A stretch of DNA of 64,000 bases from an uncultured Porphyromonadaceae bacterium (lineage in GTDB: Bacteria > Bacteroidota > Bacteroidia > Bacteroidales > Barnesiellaceae_A). Shown here in pieces: positions 15,880 to 25,102 of this stretch. The notes beneath the pieces were generated by a model. The model saw nothing but the letters and a program-made list of their open reading frames with translations, was not told where the DNA came from and did no database searches. A program made the position numbers and the translations under genes. The stretch is taken from assembly GCA_900538705.1 (NCBI GenBank), contig UPZG01000001.1:186001-250000 (forward strand), given 5' to 3'. Each line of letters begins with the position of its first letter. Position 1 is the stretch's first letter.

Positions 15880-18510
15880 TTAAAATTCTTGTCCGAGGAT
15901 AAAGTGGAAGTGGCCCCCGCCGCGTTTTCCGAACACTTCGTCGAAGCCGTATGCCCAGTCGATACCCAGCAGACCTATCATGGGGAGGAATACACGGACA
16001 CCCACACCGGCCGACCGTTTCATGGAGAAGGGATTAAAGTCGCGAATGTCGGTCCATGCATTACCTGCCTCAGCAAAGGCGAGACCATATATGGTCGTAG
16101 AGGGTTGAAGCAGGAACGGGAAGTGTAGTTCCAGTGTGAAGCGTGTATAGGCGTAGCCTTCATATCCCCATGGAGTGAAAGCTCCGTTGTCATATCCGCG
16201 CATGCCAATTGTTTCGGTAGCGTAGGTATATGAGCCTGTCATGCCATCACCTCCGACATAGAATGTCTCAAAAGGCGATTTCTTGTAGGGATTGTAGCTT
16301 CCGAGCAATCCAAAGTCGGCTCGAGTCATGAGCACAAGTGTGTATTGATTCTCGGGCGATGTGAGAGGTGTATAGGTGCGGCTCTTGAATTTTATTTTAT
16401 AGTACTCTATCCAGCGATACATCTCTTGGCGCGACGCTTCAGTATTCTGTTGCGAGAGAGCCTTGTAGTCTTTCCCGTCGAAGAGCGAATAAGGCGGTGT
16501 TACTGTTGCCGAGAGTGAGAATTGCGAACCTCGACGTGTATATATGGGGTTGTCTATAGAAGTACGTCCCAGCGTAGCTCCAAGGGTGATGCTATGCGAC
16601 ACACCGTTGTTCATGTAATAGAGGTAGTCCCAATCCTTGAGGATGTATGCTTGATAGCCAAGGTCGAGCATAAAGGTGAAGTAGTCGTCGGGCCATGAGA
16701 GACGTTTCCCGAACGAGAAGTTAATGCCGGCCATCTGTAACGATTTGGAGGGGTCTATGGCATTCTCAAGTTGAGCTTGGTAATACGACTGGTCATAGTA
16801 ACCGCCGTAACCTCCATAATAGCCACCGTAGAGGTAGGGGTTGTAGTAATTGTTGTTGTAGAACGAGCTTTCAATACCTGTCTGGCGACTGTAGTAGGCC
16901 GATATGGAGAAAGAGTTGGGTCGTTTGCCACCAAACCATGGGTCGAAGAATGAGATGCTATATGCCTGGTAGTACCGAGCATTGGTCTGGGCACTGATGG
17001 TGAATGTCTGCCCATCTCCTTGTGGAATAATACCTTTGTAGCTTTTGGGATTGAAGAGGTTGCGCATAGAGAAGTTGGTAAACTTCAAGCTCAGCTTACC
17101 TATGATACCTGTTTGTCCCCATCCGGCAGAGAATTCAACCTGGTCGTTCGATTTGCTTGTGAGGTTCAGTTCTATGTCAACTGTTCCGTTATCGGGATTG
17201 GGTTTGGGTTGAATGTCCATCGATTCGGGGTCGAAGTGTCCCGTTTGTGCTATTTCACGGGCCGAACGGATAAGTGCACTTTTGTCGAACAGCTCACCGG
17301 GTTTGGTACGTAGCTCTCGGCGTATTACGTGCTCGTAAAGACGGTCGTTACCATTGATGATAACCTTATTGATGCGAGCCTGGGGACCTTCGGTAATCAT
17401 CATCTCAAGGTCGATGGAGTCGTTGGCTATATTGGTTTCAAGAGGAATGAGATTGAAGAAGAGGTAGCCGCGGTCCATATATAGGTTCGATACCGCATCC
17501 TCATCTTCGTTGATACGTTTGTTGAGCAGTTTCTGGTTATATACGTCTCCTGCTTTCATGCCGAGGTATGCAGAAAGTACGTCGTTGGTATATATTGTGT
17601 TGCCCAGCCATCTGATATTGCGAATGTGGTATTGGTTACCCTCTTCGATAGAGATGTATATGTCTACTTTGTTCTTATCATAGGGTACAATGCTGTCGCA
17701 TACGACATAGGCATCGCGGTAGCCTTTCTCGTTGTATTTTTCGGTAAGGACTTGGAGGTCACTTTCAAAATCGCTTTTGACAAATTTCTTCTGCTTGAAG
17801 ATGGTGAAGATATTGTCGCGCTCACTGGTTTTCTTCATAGCCCACTTGAGCTTGAAGTCGGAGAAAACGTTATTGCCGTTAAAGTATATGTGGTGTACTT
17901 TTATTTTTTCGTTTTTGTTTACGTTAATGTCGAGTATAACTTCGTTTTTATGGGACAGGTCTTCATGTTGTACCAATTGGACATCAGCGTTATTGAAACC
18001 CTTTTCGTCGAAGTATTTTTTTATAATCATTTCGGCGCGGTCGACGATGTTGGGGGTTATCTGTTGCCCTTTTGCTAAACCGAGACGAGTCTCCAAGTCT
18101 TCACGTTCTCCCTTTTTTACACCGTTGTAATTGATTTGTGAAATGCGAGGTTGGGGTGATAGCCTTATTTCGAGCCAAGCTTTGTCGCCATAGGCTTTGG
18201 TCCATACGATGGCAACGTCAGAGAACAGTCCTTGTCTCCAAAATCTTTTCACGGCATTGGTGATGTCGTCACCGGGAATCTCTATGCGTTGACCTTTGGA
18301 GAGCCCCGAATAGCCGATGATGATATAATCCTCGTAATTATCGGCACCTACTACAGTGATATCGGCAATTTCGTAAGTGTTGGGTGTCTGTGAATAGACA
18401 ACTGTAGGGTTATATATCGTATCGGTTTCGACAGTTTGTGCAGCACTTTGCGGCATGCAGCAAATCGCGATAAAAATTGAGGCAAGTAGTATTTTTATTC
18501 TTTGTGACAT
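15880..18510 (-). CDS. bamA: Outer-membrane protein assembly factor BamA
   Basis: ATG 18510 (MSQRIKILLAS) gives a signal peptide. The roughly 876-aa protein carries N-terminal POTRA repeats, recognisable from their glycine-centred strands (ISQINYNGVKKGEREDLETR; RINKVIINGNDRLYEHVIRR). A C-terminal 16-strand Omp85 barrel follows, ending in the Phe-terminated signal FHFILGQEF. The barrel has the GIDWAYGFDEVFG region typical of the last strands. A Tyr/Gly-rich insertion (about residues 549-574) lies in a predicted extracellular loop. It is the core of the machinery that folds and inserts outer-membrane beta-barrels. It follows uppS by 21 bp. Confidence 0.97.
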   Translation of the reverse strand: MSQRIKILLASIFIAICCMPQSAAQTVETDTIYNPTVVYSQTPNTYEIADITVVGADNYEDYIIIGYSGLSKGQRIEIPGDDITNAVKRFWRQGLFSDVAIVWTKAYGDKAWLEIRLSPQPRISQINYNGVKKGEREDLETRLGLAKGQQITPNIVDRAEMIIKKYFDEKGFNNADVQLVQHEDLSHKNEVILDINVNKNEKIKVHHIYFNGNNVFSDFKLKWAMKKTSERDNIFTIFKQKKFVKSDFESDLQVLTEKYNEKGYRDAYVVCDSIVPYDKNKVDIYISIEEGNQYHIRNIRWLGNTIYTNDVLSAYLGMKAGDVYNQKLLNKRINEDEDAVSNLYMDRGYLFFNLIPLETNIANDSIDLEMMITEGPQARINKVIINGNDRLYEHVIRRELRTKPGELFDKSALIRSAREIAQTGHFDPESMDIQPKPNPDNGTVDIELNLTSKSNDQVEFSAGWGQTGIIGKLSLKFTNFSMRNLFNPKSYKGIIPQGDGQTFTISAQTNARYYQAYSISFFDPWFGGKRPNSFSISAYYSRQTGIESSFYNNNYYNPYLYGGYYGGYGGYYDQSYYQAQLENAIDPSKSLQMAGINFSFGKRLSWPDDYFTFMLDLGYQAYILKDWDYLYYMNNGVSHSITLGATLGRTSIDNPIYTRRGSQFSLSATVTPPYSLFDGKDYKALSQQNTEASRQEMYRWIEYYKIKFKSRTYTPLTSPENQYTLVLMTRADFGLLGSYNPYKKSPFETFYVGGDGMTGSYTYATETIGMRGYDNGAFTPWGYEGYAYTRFTLELHFPFLLQPSTTIYGLAFAEAGNAWTDIRDFNPFSMKRSAGVGVRVFLPMIGLLGIDWAYGFDEVFGKRGGGHFHFILGQEF

Positions 18511-18531
18511 GGATTTACTCAGCATCTGAAC

Positions 18532-19281
18532 TTAATCGTTGTTTTGTACTTGTTCACTTGTTTTTCCAAAACGGCGTTCGCGTTTTTGATAATCGATGAT
18601 GGCTTTATACAGACTTTCGTCGGTGAAGTCTGGCCAATATTCGTTGGTGAAATAAAACTCGGCGTAGGCAAGCTGCCACAGCAGGAAGTTACTTATGCGC
18701 AGTTCGCCTCCGGTACGGATGAGCAAATCGGGCTCGGGAAGCGATGCTGTGGTGAGATATGATGCGAAGAGTTTTTCATCAATATGGCTTGGGTCTATAA
18801 TACCTCGTGCTGTATCTTGGGCAATACGTCGGGCGGCAGTACTGATTTCCCAGCGAGATGAATAACTGAGCGCCAGATTTAAGATTATGCGAGTGCCTGC
18901 AGCCGTATCGTCGATACACTTTTGCAGCCGTTTTTGTACCTCGGTCGGCATACGTCCTATATCACCAATAACGCCTAATCTTACGCCATTGGCTATCATG
19001 CCTGGTGTTTCGCGCTCAATGCCAAAGACAACAAGAGACATCAATGCGTCTACCTCTTCTTGTGGACGGTTCCAGTTTTCGGTCGAGAAGGCATATAACG
19101 TAAGACATTCCACACCTATGTCGGCAGCAGCGTTGGTTATCTCATGTACCACGTCGAGGCCTTTGCGATGACCTTGTGAGCGGTCAAGATTCCGTTGCTT
19201 TGCCCACCGTCCGTTACCGTCCATAATTATTGCTACATGGCGCGGAACTGTAGTTTTATCAATTTGTTCTACAAGTGACAT
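18532..19281 (-). CDS. uppS: Undecaprenyl pyrophosphate synthase
   Basis: This 249-aa cis-prenyltransferase extends farnesyl pyrophosphate with isopentenyl pyrophosphate to the C55 lipid carrier used for peptidoglycan and O-antigen. Asp21 lies in the signature HVAIIMDGNGRWAKQR; further motifs are LTLYAFSTENWNRP and LLIRTGGELRISNFLLWQLA. The C-terminal FYFTNEYWPDF fits the family. ATG 19281 (MSLVEQIDK) is chosen because the upstream extension overlaps the DUF6089 gene. It is in an operon with DUF6089 (23 bp upstream) and bamA downstream. Confidence 0.96.
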   Translation of the reverse strand: MSLVEQIDKTTVPRHVAIIMDGNGRWAKQRNLDRSQGHRKGLDVVHEITNAAADIGVECLTLYAFSTENWNRPQEEVDALMSLVVFGIERETPGMIANGVRLGVIGDIGRMPTEVQKRLQKCIDDTAAGTRIILNLALSYSSRWEISTAARRIAQDTARGIIDPSHIDEKLFASYLTTASLPEPDLLIRTGGELRISNFLLWQLAYAEFYFTNEYWPDFTDESLYKAIIDYQKRERRFGKTSEQVQNND

Positions 19282-19304
19282 CTTGCGTTTTATATATCGG
19301 TATT

Positions 19305-20012
19305 TTATTTTTTCTTTTTCGGATTGGGGCAACCATTGCATGGTAGCGACTTGAACCCGAAGTCGTAGCTTATCGTGAAGACGAGGGTCGAAAACCAGTC
19401 GGTATTCTTCACGAGAGAACTCGGTATCTGGTAGGGGTCGTCGAGTTGTCTCATATCAACTCTGTCACTCAACACCTTGTGCATGGCAAATTCAAGCCCT
19501 ATGTTCCATCGTTCGGCGAGTTTGTATTTGATACCTACACCGAAGGGTATGTTTACCGCAAAGAAATTATTGCCCTGGGGGAAGCCACAGCAGAATGCCA
19601 GGCCTGCCGTCAGATAGGGCGATATGCGGCTGGTGTTGAGGTAAGATTTGCCCATACCGTAATTAAAAAAATTAAATTCGGCACGACAGCCTGCGTCGAA
19701 GAGTGTCGTGTTGAATTTGTAGGTTTCCCCGCCGGGAAACACGTTGCTGTGGTCGGCACTGTTGCCTGACAGCATGGCTGCTGATAAATTAGCCCTGATA
19801 GCCCACCTGTAATTTATTACGTAACGAAACAAGAAGCCTCCCGTAAATCCCGGTCGATATATGACCGATGCTTCGTTGGCGTCACCCCAGTAGCTACTGA
19901 TACCCGCCTCGGCACCTATTTCGTATTTATAATCTTGTGCTGTTGCCTTTTGTGTTGTACAAAAGAACAGACACATTACAATCCATACAGGTAAATACCT
20001 TATATTTTCCAT
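19305..20012 (-). CDS. DUF6089 family outer-membrane beta-barrel-like protein
   Basis: This roughly 235-aa exported protein opens the block DUF6089-uppS-bamA-ompH-ompH, an order typical of Bacteroidota. A signal peptide (IVMCLFFCTTQKATAQ) is followed by alternating aromatic strands such as EIGAEAGISSYWGDANEASV and a conserved PYLTAGLAFCCGFP. The C-terminus has strands (WFSTLVFTISYDFGFKSLPC) and a basic PKKKK end. The function is unknown; the context suggests outer-membrane biogenesis or envelope integrity. Starts at 20024 and 20012 are both possible; 20012 gives the more compact signal peptide. Confidence 0.85.
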   Translation of the reverse strand: MENIRYLPVWIVMCLFFCTTQKATAQDYKYEIGAEAGISSYWGDANEASVIYRPGFTGGFLFRYVINYRWAIRANLSAAMLSGNSADHSNVFPGGETYKFNTTLFDAGCRAEFNFFNYGMGKSYLNTSRISPYLTAGLAFCCGFPQGNNFFAVNIPFGVGIKYKLAERWNIGLEFAMHKVLSDRVDMRQLDDPYQIPSSLVKNTDWFSTLVFTISYDFGFKSLPCNGCPNPKKKK

Positions 20013-20085
20013 CTTATCGCTCATCGCTTCTCTATTTTATGTAGAAACGCGAGAAAAACGCGAAAAGTATTTCGAGACGCATATT

Positions 20086-21546
20086 TTAAGGTATTGGTTC
20101 AAAACGCAACCTGTTTATTACACCCCGCCATATTTGGTCGTAGACAACGTTGTCGCGACTGATGCCGCCAAACATGTATATATATGGTATGAGATGTTCT
20201 GATGAAGCAGTGCGTAAGGGCATGGAGCGGTAGCCTGCAGGTATGGTGGGCTCGTCCATGCGATACCATTGGTCGGGTGTGGTATTGGCCGGCTCTTCAC
20301 ATATGACTACCGATGCGTAAGAGCGGGGCAAAATGTATGCCGGCATTTGCATCAATGTTTCGGCTTTCTGCCATAATACGCCGTAATTGGATGTAATCCA
20401 TACGTCGTTGAGTGTCGTTTGGCCGTTTTTGCCGCCAATGATAAACCATGCAGTTTGTTCGGTAGTCACCCAGTTGTCGTCTACTATAAATGTAACGTAA
20501 GGGAAGAGCATGGCTCCTTCTCGAGGTGGTATGTTATTGCTCAGTATAGCCCATGTTGTGCCGTCGTATCCCCACATGGCTCCGGTTAGAGAACCGTTTG
20601 CGAGGCGACCTCCTACTATCATACCTTGTGGAGCGGTCATCCATGTCGATGAGTATATGAGCATTTCGCTCATGCCGCTGATGGGGAAGGATGAGGATAT
20701 AGGGGTAGGAGTATATCCTTCGGGACGCGGGTATTTGTCGTGGTAATAAGAGCCGTTTTCTTTACTTATCAACAACATGCAGTTATCCCACTCGCCCAGT
20801 ATGGCAGCATAAGTACCGCCTATGGCTGTCCACGTAATTGCATCGGTCGATGAGTAGAGCGTGCCTTCTGCGTCAAGCATATAGAGTGCATTATCGGCTA
20901 CGCGTATAGATGTTAGGTCGGGCGTAAAATTGAGTGCCAGTTCGGTAACGGTCCATTGCTCTTTAGGAGAAAGGGCTGTAGCTACCTGATATACTCCATC
21001 ACGTTGCATGAAGCAGTATAGCATTCCGTTGTATTGTACTGTTTTTTGACTTTGTAGTGAGCCGTTGCCAGGCAGGGAGCCATAGCTCATGCCCCCCCAT
21101 GATAGAAGGTCGGCATCGACAGTATGTACATTGACCGTGATGGTGTATTTCTTGGAATTGTTGCCACTCTGTGATACAACCTCCATTGTTACCGGTGAGG
21201 TGAAGTCTATTTTTGTATCGTCAGACTTTACATAATCGAAAGTTGTGCCATCGGCTTGAGTTACGATGGCCGATGATGCTCCTTCAAAGGAGATGGTAGC
21301 TGCCAAACTCGATACATCGGTGCCACGGGGTAATGAGTCGGCGTTGAATATCAGTCCGTTTTCAAGGTCTATTGTAAAAAATACATTATTCAGATTATCC
21401 AGTACTGCTGTATCGGCAGCTAGAGAAAACGCCGATACGCGCACACTGTCAGACAAGACGGTAGGTTCCGTTTCTTCCTTCTTGCAAGCCGAGAAAAGGG
21501 CAATGGCGGCGAGAAAAAAAAGGATATACTTTACTTTTCCTTTCAT
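20086..21546 (-). CDS. DUF6242-type lipoprotein with kelch-like C-terminal domain
   Basis: ATG 21546 starts a lipoprotein signal peptide (KYILFFLAAIALFSAC) whose Cys is followed by KKEE, so it is expected to be lipidated and probably surface-exposed. The longer upstream frame is non-signal. Residues about 40-160 form an Ig-like/DUF5018-type module (VTMEVVSQSGNNSKKYTITV). The rest looks like a beta-propeller with repeated blades (ALYMLDAEGTLYSSTDAITW; AWFIIGGKNGQTTLNDVW). The substrate is unknown. It is transcribed alone from a promoter at 21586-21593. Confidence 0.78.
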   Translation of the reverse strand: MKGKVKYILFFLAAIALFSACKKEETEPTVLSDSVRVSAFSLAADTAVLDNLNNVFFTIDLENGLIFNADSLPRGTDVSSLAATISFEGASSAIVTQADGTTFDYVKSDDTKIDFTSPVTMEVVSQSGNNSKKYTITVNVHTVDADLLSWGGMSYGSLPGNGSLQSQKTVQYNGMLYCFMQRDGVYQVATALSPKEQWTVTELALNFTPDLTSIRVADNALYMLDAEGTLYSSTDAITWTAIGGTYAAILGEWDNCMLLISKENGSYYHDKYPRPEGYTPTPISSSFPISGMSEMLIYSSTWMTAPQGMIVGGRLANGSLTGAMWGYDGTTWAILSNNIPPREGAMLFPYVTFIVDDNWVTTEQTAWFIIGGKNGQTTLNDVWITSNYGVLWQKAETLMQMPAYILPRSYASVVICEEPANTTPDQWYRMDEPTIPAGYRSMPLRTASSEHLIPYIYMFGGISRDNVVYDQIWRGVINRLRFEPIP

Positions 21547-21585
21547 TCTGTGACACTTTTGATACTTATATTCATATACGAACGA

Positions 21586-21593
21586 CAAAGGTA
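21586..21593 (-). promoter_or_regulatory. -7 element for the DUF6242 lipoprotein gene
   Basis: Minus-strand TACCTTTG is an exact TAnnTTTG match, 40 bp upstream of the start codon. No convincing TTTG -33 box was found. Confidence 0.5.
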
Positions 21594-21747
21594 ACAACTT
21601 TTTTGGCTTCGGTCTATTTATCTTCTTACAATTATAATAATTTAGAGATAGTAAGGTTGCAAAAAAGGCAAAAAATAGTTTTTGACGAGGTCTGAAGCCG
21701 AGAAAATAGCGGTTTTCGGCGACTTTTATCATATAAACGTACCGATT

Positions 21748-22839
21748 TTACCGATGAGCCATGATAGTGGTATATCTACCGCACGAATGAACATTTATTT
21801 GCATTTCGCGCCCCTTGATATATGGGGCGGCGATACCTTCGTGCAGCAGTAGCGGTGTTGTTTCTATGCGGGCTTCATCCCAAAGTTGGGCGTCGATAAA
21901 CGATTGTAATAGGTGCGCACCGCCTTCTACTACTAAACTTTGTATTTTACGACGTACCAGCTCGGGTATTAGTGCCTTTATGGCATCGTCTTCGGGTGAC
22001 AAAGGCAGAAGATCGACAGCGGGTGAGTCGCAACGTCCCACGATAAGAGTAGGTGCCGTCCCGTCCAAGATGTGTGCATTGGCAGGAATTGAACCCTTGC
22101 GGTCTATCGCAATGCGGAGCGGATTTTTGCCACTCCAATAGCGCGTAGTTAGAGAAGGATTGTCGGCTATGGCTGTGCGTGAACCTACTAAAATGGCGTC
22201 ACATGTTGCTCGCAGGCGATGTGCCCACAGACGTGTGACGGTATCTGATAGTATGGTTGGAGGCTCGCTGTCATCTCTATGACGGTCTATAAAACCATCG
22301 GCACTTTGTGCCCATTTGAGAATGATATATGGACGACCCTTTTCTTGAAATGTCATGAAAAACCGATTTAAAGCCCGGCATTCATCTTCAAGTATGCCTG
22401 TTATGACTTCTATGCCTTGTTCGCGTAGTCTGTTGATTCCTCTACCCGATACTTGGGGAAAAGGGTCGGTACAACCTACTACGACACGAGGAATATGTTG
22501 AGATATAATTAGCTCGCAACAGGGCGGTGTCTTGCCATAGTGCGAGCAGGGCTCGAGCGATACGTATAGTGTCGATTTTGTCAGCAGGCTTTTGTCGCGT
22601 ACCGAGTTGATGGCGTTTACTTCGGCATGAGCTTCTCCGCAACAGCGATGGTAGCCTTCGCCTATGATGCGGCTGTTGTATACTATCACAGCTCCCACCA
22701 TAGGATTGGGCGATGTATGTCCTTGTGCCAAAGCTGCTAATTGCAGGCAGCGACGCATATAAAACTCGTGACTGCCGGCAAGTATTTTCCTTGTACTGTA
22801 CCCGACTGTTCCCAGTGATGGATTGAAAGATATTTCCAT
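21748..22839 (-). CDS. ribD: Bifunctional riboflavin biosynthesis deaminase/reductase
   Basis: It carries out the second and third steps of riboflavin synthesis: deamination of the pyrimidinone intermediate and reduction of its ribosyl side chain. The N-terminal zinc deaminase shows HAEVNAI and SLEPCSHYGKTPPC. The C-terminal NADPH-dependent reductase starts near residue 155 (YIILKWAQSADGFI) and includes LVVEGGAHLLQSFID. At 363 aa the length is normal. ATG 22839 is used; a shorter start at 22758 (MRRCLQLAALA) matches the usual family N-terminus and cannot be excluded. It is divergent from prmC with a shared 115-bp control region. No FMN riboswitch was seen. Confidence 0.95.
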   Translation of the reverse strand: MEISFNPSLGTVGYSTRKILAGSHEFYMRRCLQLAALAQGHTSPNPMVGAVIVYNSRIIGEGYHRCCGEAHAEVNAINSVRDKSLLTKSTLYVSLEPCSHYGKTPPCCELIISQHIPRVVVGCTDPFPQVSGRGINRLREQGIEVITGILEDECRALNRFFMTFQEKGRPYIILKWAQSADGFIDRHRDDSEPPTILSDTVTRLWAHRLRATCDAILVGSRTAIADNPSLTTRYWSGKNPLRIAIDRKGSIPANAHILDGTAPTLIVGRCDSPAVDLLPLSPEDDAIKALIPELVRRKIQSLVVEGGAHLLQSFIDAQLWDEARIETTPLLLHEGIAAPYIKGREMQINVHSCGRYTTIMAHR

Positions 22840-22847
22840 ATAATTTT

Positions 22848-22875
22848 TTTACTTTCTTTATTTCTATTATCTTTG
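22848..22875 (+). promoter_or_regulatory. Promoter for prmC-recX-comF
   Basis: An exact TATCTTTG at 22868-22875 is preceded by TTTA at 22848-22851, close to the Bacteroidota TTTG / TAnnTTTG spacing. It predicts a leader of about 75 nt. Confidence 0.55.
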
Positions 22876-22883
22876 CACGCAGC

Positions 22884-22899
22884 TTGTACGACCGTACAA
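22884..22899. promoter_or_regulatory. 16-bp palindrome in the ribD/prmC divergent promoter
   Basis: TTGTACG-AC-CGTACAA is a 7+7 inverted repeat, immediately downstream of the prmC -7 box and within the ribD upstream region. The position suits an operator acting on both genes, but no regulator is known. Confidence 0.35.
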
Positions 22900-22954
22900 A
22901 GCCTACTCCAAATAATGTCTACAACTTTGTAAGTGTAAATGAGAGCATAAAGTT

Positions 22955-23806
22955 ATGCAGTACTCTCTCGATTTGATACGCACAACGCTACGCGGTTTGT
23001 ATCCACCGGGCGAGATAGCAAGTTTCACCCGTATGATATTGGAGGAGTTGTGCGGATTTACGACAGTCGACATCATTCTGCACAAAGATACTATTCTTCG
23101 GGATGAGATTCATAAAAAAATTGCATCAATTGTAGAGAGGTTGTCACATTACGAACCCATACAATATGTTTTGGGGTCTACTATGTTCTGTGGACGGCGT
23201 TTCGCTGTGGGTAAGGGAGTACTGATACCTCGCCCCGAGACCGAAGAGTTGGTCGACTGCATTATACGACAAAACCAGCATAAGAAGCCCGAGTATATAG
23301 CCGATTATTGTACAGGTAGTGGTTGTATTGCCATTACGTTAGCAAAGGCTTGGGAACATGTATGTGTAGAGGGATGGGATATTTCGGATGAGGCTTTGGC
23401 GTATGCTCGTCGCAATGCATGTGATAACGAAGCCGATGTAGAGTGGGGTATAAGGGATGTATTGGCTTACGAGCCGCAGGATAAGGAATGTTACGATGTT
23501 GTGGTGAGTAATCCACCTTATGTACTCGAAAGTGAAAAGGTGACTATGGAACATAATGTTTTAGACTATGAGCCACATAATGCTCTCTTTGTACCTGATG
23601 AAAACCCTTTATTGTTCTACGAGGCCATAGCCCGAATAGCTCAGAGCGAGTTGCGACCCGGTGGAAAACTTTATTTTGAGATAAATAGTCGCATGGGTGA
23701 TGCTTGCCGTAGCCTGTTGCAGAACAAAGGATGGAAAGAAATTGTAATATATAAAGACTTTTCGGGATTCGATCGTATTATAAAAGCCGAAAAACAGAAT
23801 TGTTAA
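22955..23806 (+). CDS. prmC: Peptide chain release factor N5-glutamine methyltransferase
   Basis: It methylates the Gln of the GGQ motif in release factors RF1/RF2 using S-adenosylmethionine, improving termination. The 283-aa product has the N-terminal helical domain and YVLGSTMFCGRRF. The SAM-binding loop DYCTGSGCIAI (117-127) differs from the usual D-x-GTGSG in carrying Cys at one glycine position. The catalytic NPPY is at 186-189 (VVSNPPYV). It leads an apparent operon with recX 22 bp downstream. Confidence 0.95.
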   Translation: MQYSLDLIRTTLRGLYPPGEIASFTRMILEELCGFTTVDIILHKDTILRDEIHKKIASIVERLSHYEPIQYVLGSTMFCGRRFAVGKGVLIPRPETEELVDCIIRQNQHKKPEYIADYCTGSGCIAITLAKAWEHVCVEGWDISDEALAYARRNACDNEADVEWGIRDVLAYEPQDKECYDVVVSNPPYVLESEKVTMEHNVLDYEPHNALFVPDENPLLFYEAIARIAQSELRPGGKLYFEINSRMGDACRSLLQNKGWKEIVIYKDFSGFDRIIKAEKQNC

Positions 23807-23828
23807 ATACTAACTTTAAGAACACAAT

Positions 23829-24320
23829 ATGCCTGATACAATTACCCGCGATGAAGCGTATCGCAAACTTGCTGCACGCTGCTCGACAAAAGAGTGTTGC
23901 ATTGCGGAAGTACGTGAGAAATTACATAACTGGAATATTCCTCGCAAGGAGGAAGAGAGCATCGTAGAGCAGTTGGTAAAAGAAAACTTTATCGATGAAG
24001 CTCGTTATTGTAGAGCTTTTGCACAAGACCAGTTCCGTTTCTCGGGATGGGGACGCATAAAGATAGGTTATACGTTGAGACAAAAACAGATAGACCCTCT
24101 TACGGTATCACAGTCGATGAAGGTTATAGATGAGACAGAATATACCGAAGCCTTACGTCGTATCTTGAAAAGCAAGTGCCGTGGGTTGAAAGCGGTAGAC
24201 CCATCATTACAAGGCGATAAATTGATGCGTTTTGCCGTATCACGAGGGTTTGAAATAGACCTCATCAAAAAATGCCTGCGGGAGCTATCGTTGGAATGTA
24301 CGGTTGGCTCAGAGATATAG
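23829..24320 (+). CDS. recX: Regulatory protein RecX
   Basis: This 163-aa all-helical protein has three RecX-type helical repeats. Diagnostic segments are CSTKECCIAEVREKL, IVEQLVKENFIDEARYCRAF and KIGYTLRQKQID. RecX binds RecA filaments and limits homologous recombination and SOS induction in the cytoplasm. The C-terminus overlaps comF by 25 bases, so the two are translationally coupled. recA is not in the window. Confidence 0.9.
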   Translation: MPDTITRDEAYRKLAARCSTKECCIAEVREKLHNWNIPRKEEESIVEQLVKENFIDEARYCRAFAQDQFRFSGWGRIKIGYTLRQKQIDPLTVSQSMKVIDETEYTEALRRILKSKCRGLKAVDPSLQGDKLMRFAVSRGFEIDLIKKCLRELSLECTVGSEI

Positions 24321-24985
24321 GCGACTTTTTCTTCCCGCGATGCTGTATGGTGTGCGGGAGAGTCTTGCTGCACGATGAAGATTTCTTGTGTAGCCATTGT
24401 TTGGTGGGATTGCCTCGTACAGATTATTGCAGTATGCCTGACAATCCGATGGAACAACTTTTTTATGGCAAGTTGCTTGTTGTGCATTGTGCTGCGTATT
24501 TTTTCTTTGCCGATGGCGGTGATGGGCGGCGACTCATACATCGCATCAAGTATGATGGGGCGAAGGAATGTGGGGCTTATCTCGGAAACTTATTTGCCCG
24601 CGAGAACGCTGTAACAGGATTTTTCTCTGGAATAGATTATATTGTGCCCGTGCCACTTCATCCTCATAAACTGCGCCGGCGAGGTTATAACCAAAGCGAG
24701 TGGATAGCACAAGGAATAGCTGATGCAACGGGTATACCGCTATGTACTGATTTGCTTGAGTGTGTTACAGACAAGCAGTCGCAAACCCGTAAAGGAATAT
24801 ATGACCGTTGGCTTTCTACGCATGAGGCTTTCGAGGCACATGATGGAATAGTTTCTTCCGATGCCCATGTTTTACTTGTCGATGATGTAGTAACAACAGG
24901 TGCTACGTTGCTGGCGTGCGGAGAAGCTTTGCGCAGAGTAGGCATAAACCGTCTCAGTATTTGTGCACTGTCGTTGGCAAAATAG
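24296..24985 (+). CDS. comF: ComF-family phosphoribosyltransferase-like protein
   Basis: ATG 24296 (MYGWLRDIGDFFFP) fits the family N-terminus. A four-Cys zinc-binding module follows (FPRCCMVCGR ... FLCSHC). The C-terminal PRTase-like domain has YIVPVPLHPHKLRRRGYNQS and the PRPP loop HVLLVDDVVTTGATL. ComF proteins support uptake of single-stranded DNA in naturally competent bacteria and are widespread in non-competent ones, where the role is unclear. It overlaps recX, so the pair links DNA uptake and recombination control. Confidence 0.92.
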   Translation: MYGWLRDIGDFFFPRCCMVCGRVLLHDEDFLCSHCLVGLPRTDYCSMPDNPMEQLFYGKLLVVHCAAYFFFADGGDGRRLIHRIKYDGAKECGAYLGNLFARENAVTGFFSGIDYIVPVPLHPHKLRRRGYNQSEWIAQGIADATGIPLCTDLLECVTDKQSQTRKGIYDRWLSTHEAFEAHDGIVSSDAHVLLVDDVVTTGATLLACGEALRRVGINRLSICALSLAK

Positions 24986-25065
24986 TTATTGCAGGCTCTT
25001 TGTCCCTGTAATAAAAAAGGGAGTCGAAATGTACTAACTGCTTAGGTTTATTCTTATACTTTTTG

Positions 25066-25073
25066 TACCTTTG
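25066..25073 (+). promoter_or_regulatory. -7 element for pyrE
   Basis: TACCTTTG is an exact match to TAnnTTTG, with TTTA 19 bases upstream serving as a weak -33. The start codon at 25103 is 29 bp further on. Confidence 0.55.
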
Positions 25074-25102
25074 CGGAACAAATCAAAAAAATTCCCCCAA
25101 AA

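Noticed and set aside
22840..22954. FMN riboswitch upstream of ribD
   Set aside because: The 115-bp gap lacks the conserved FMN aptamer sequence and is too short with a promoter inside.
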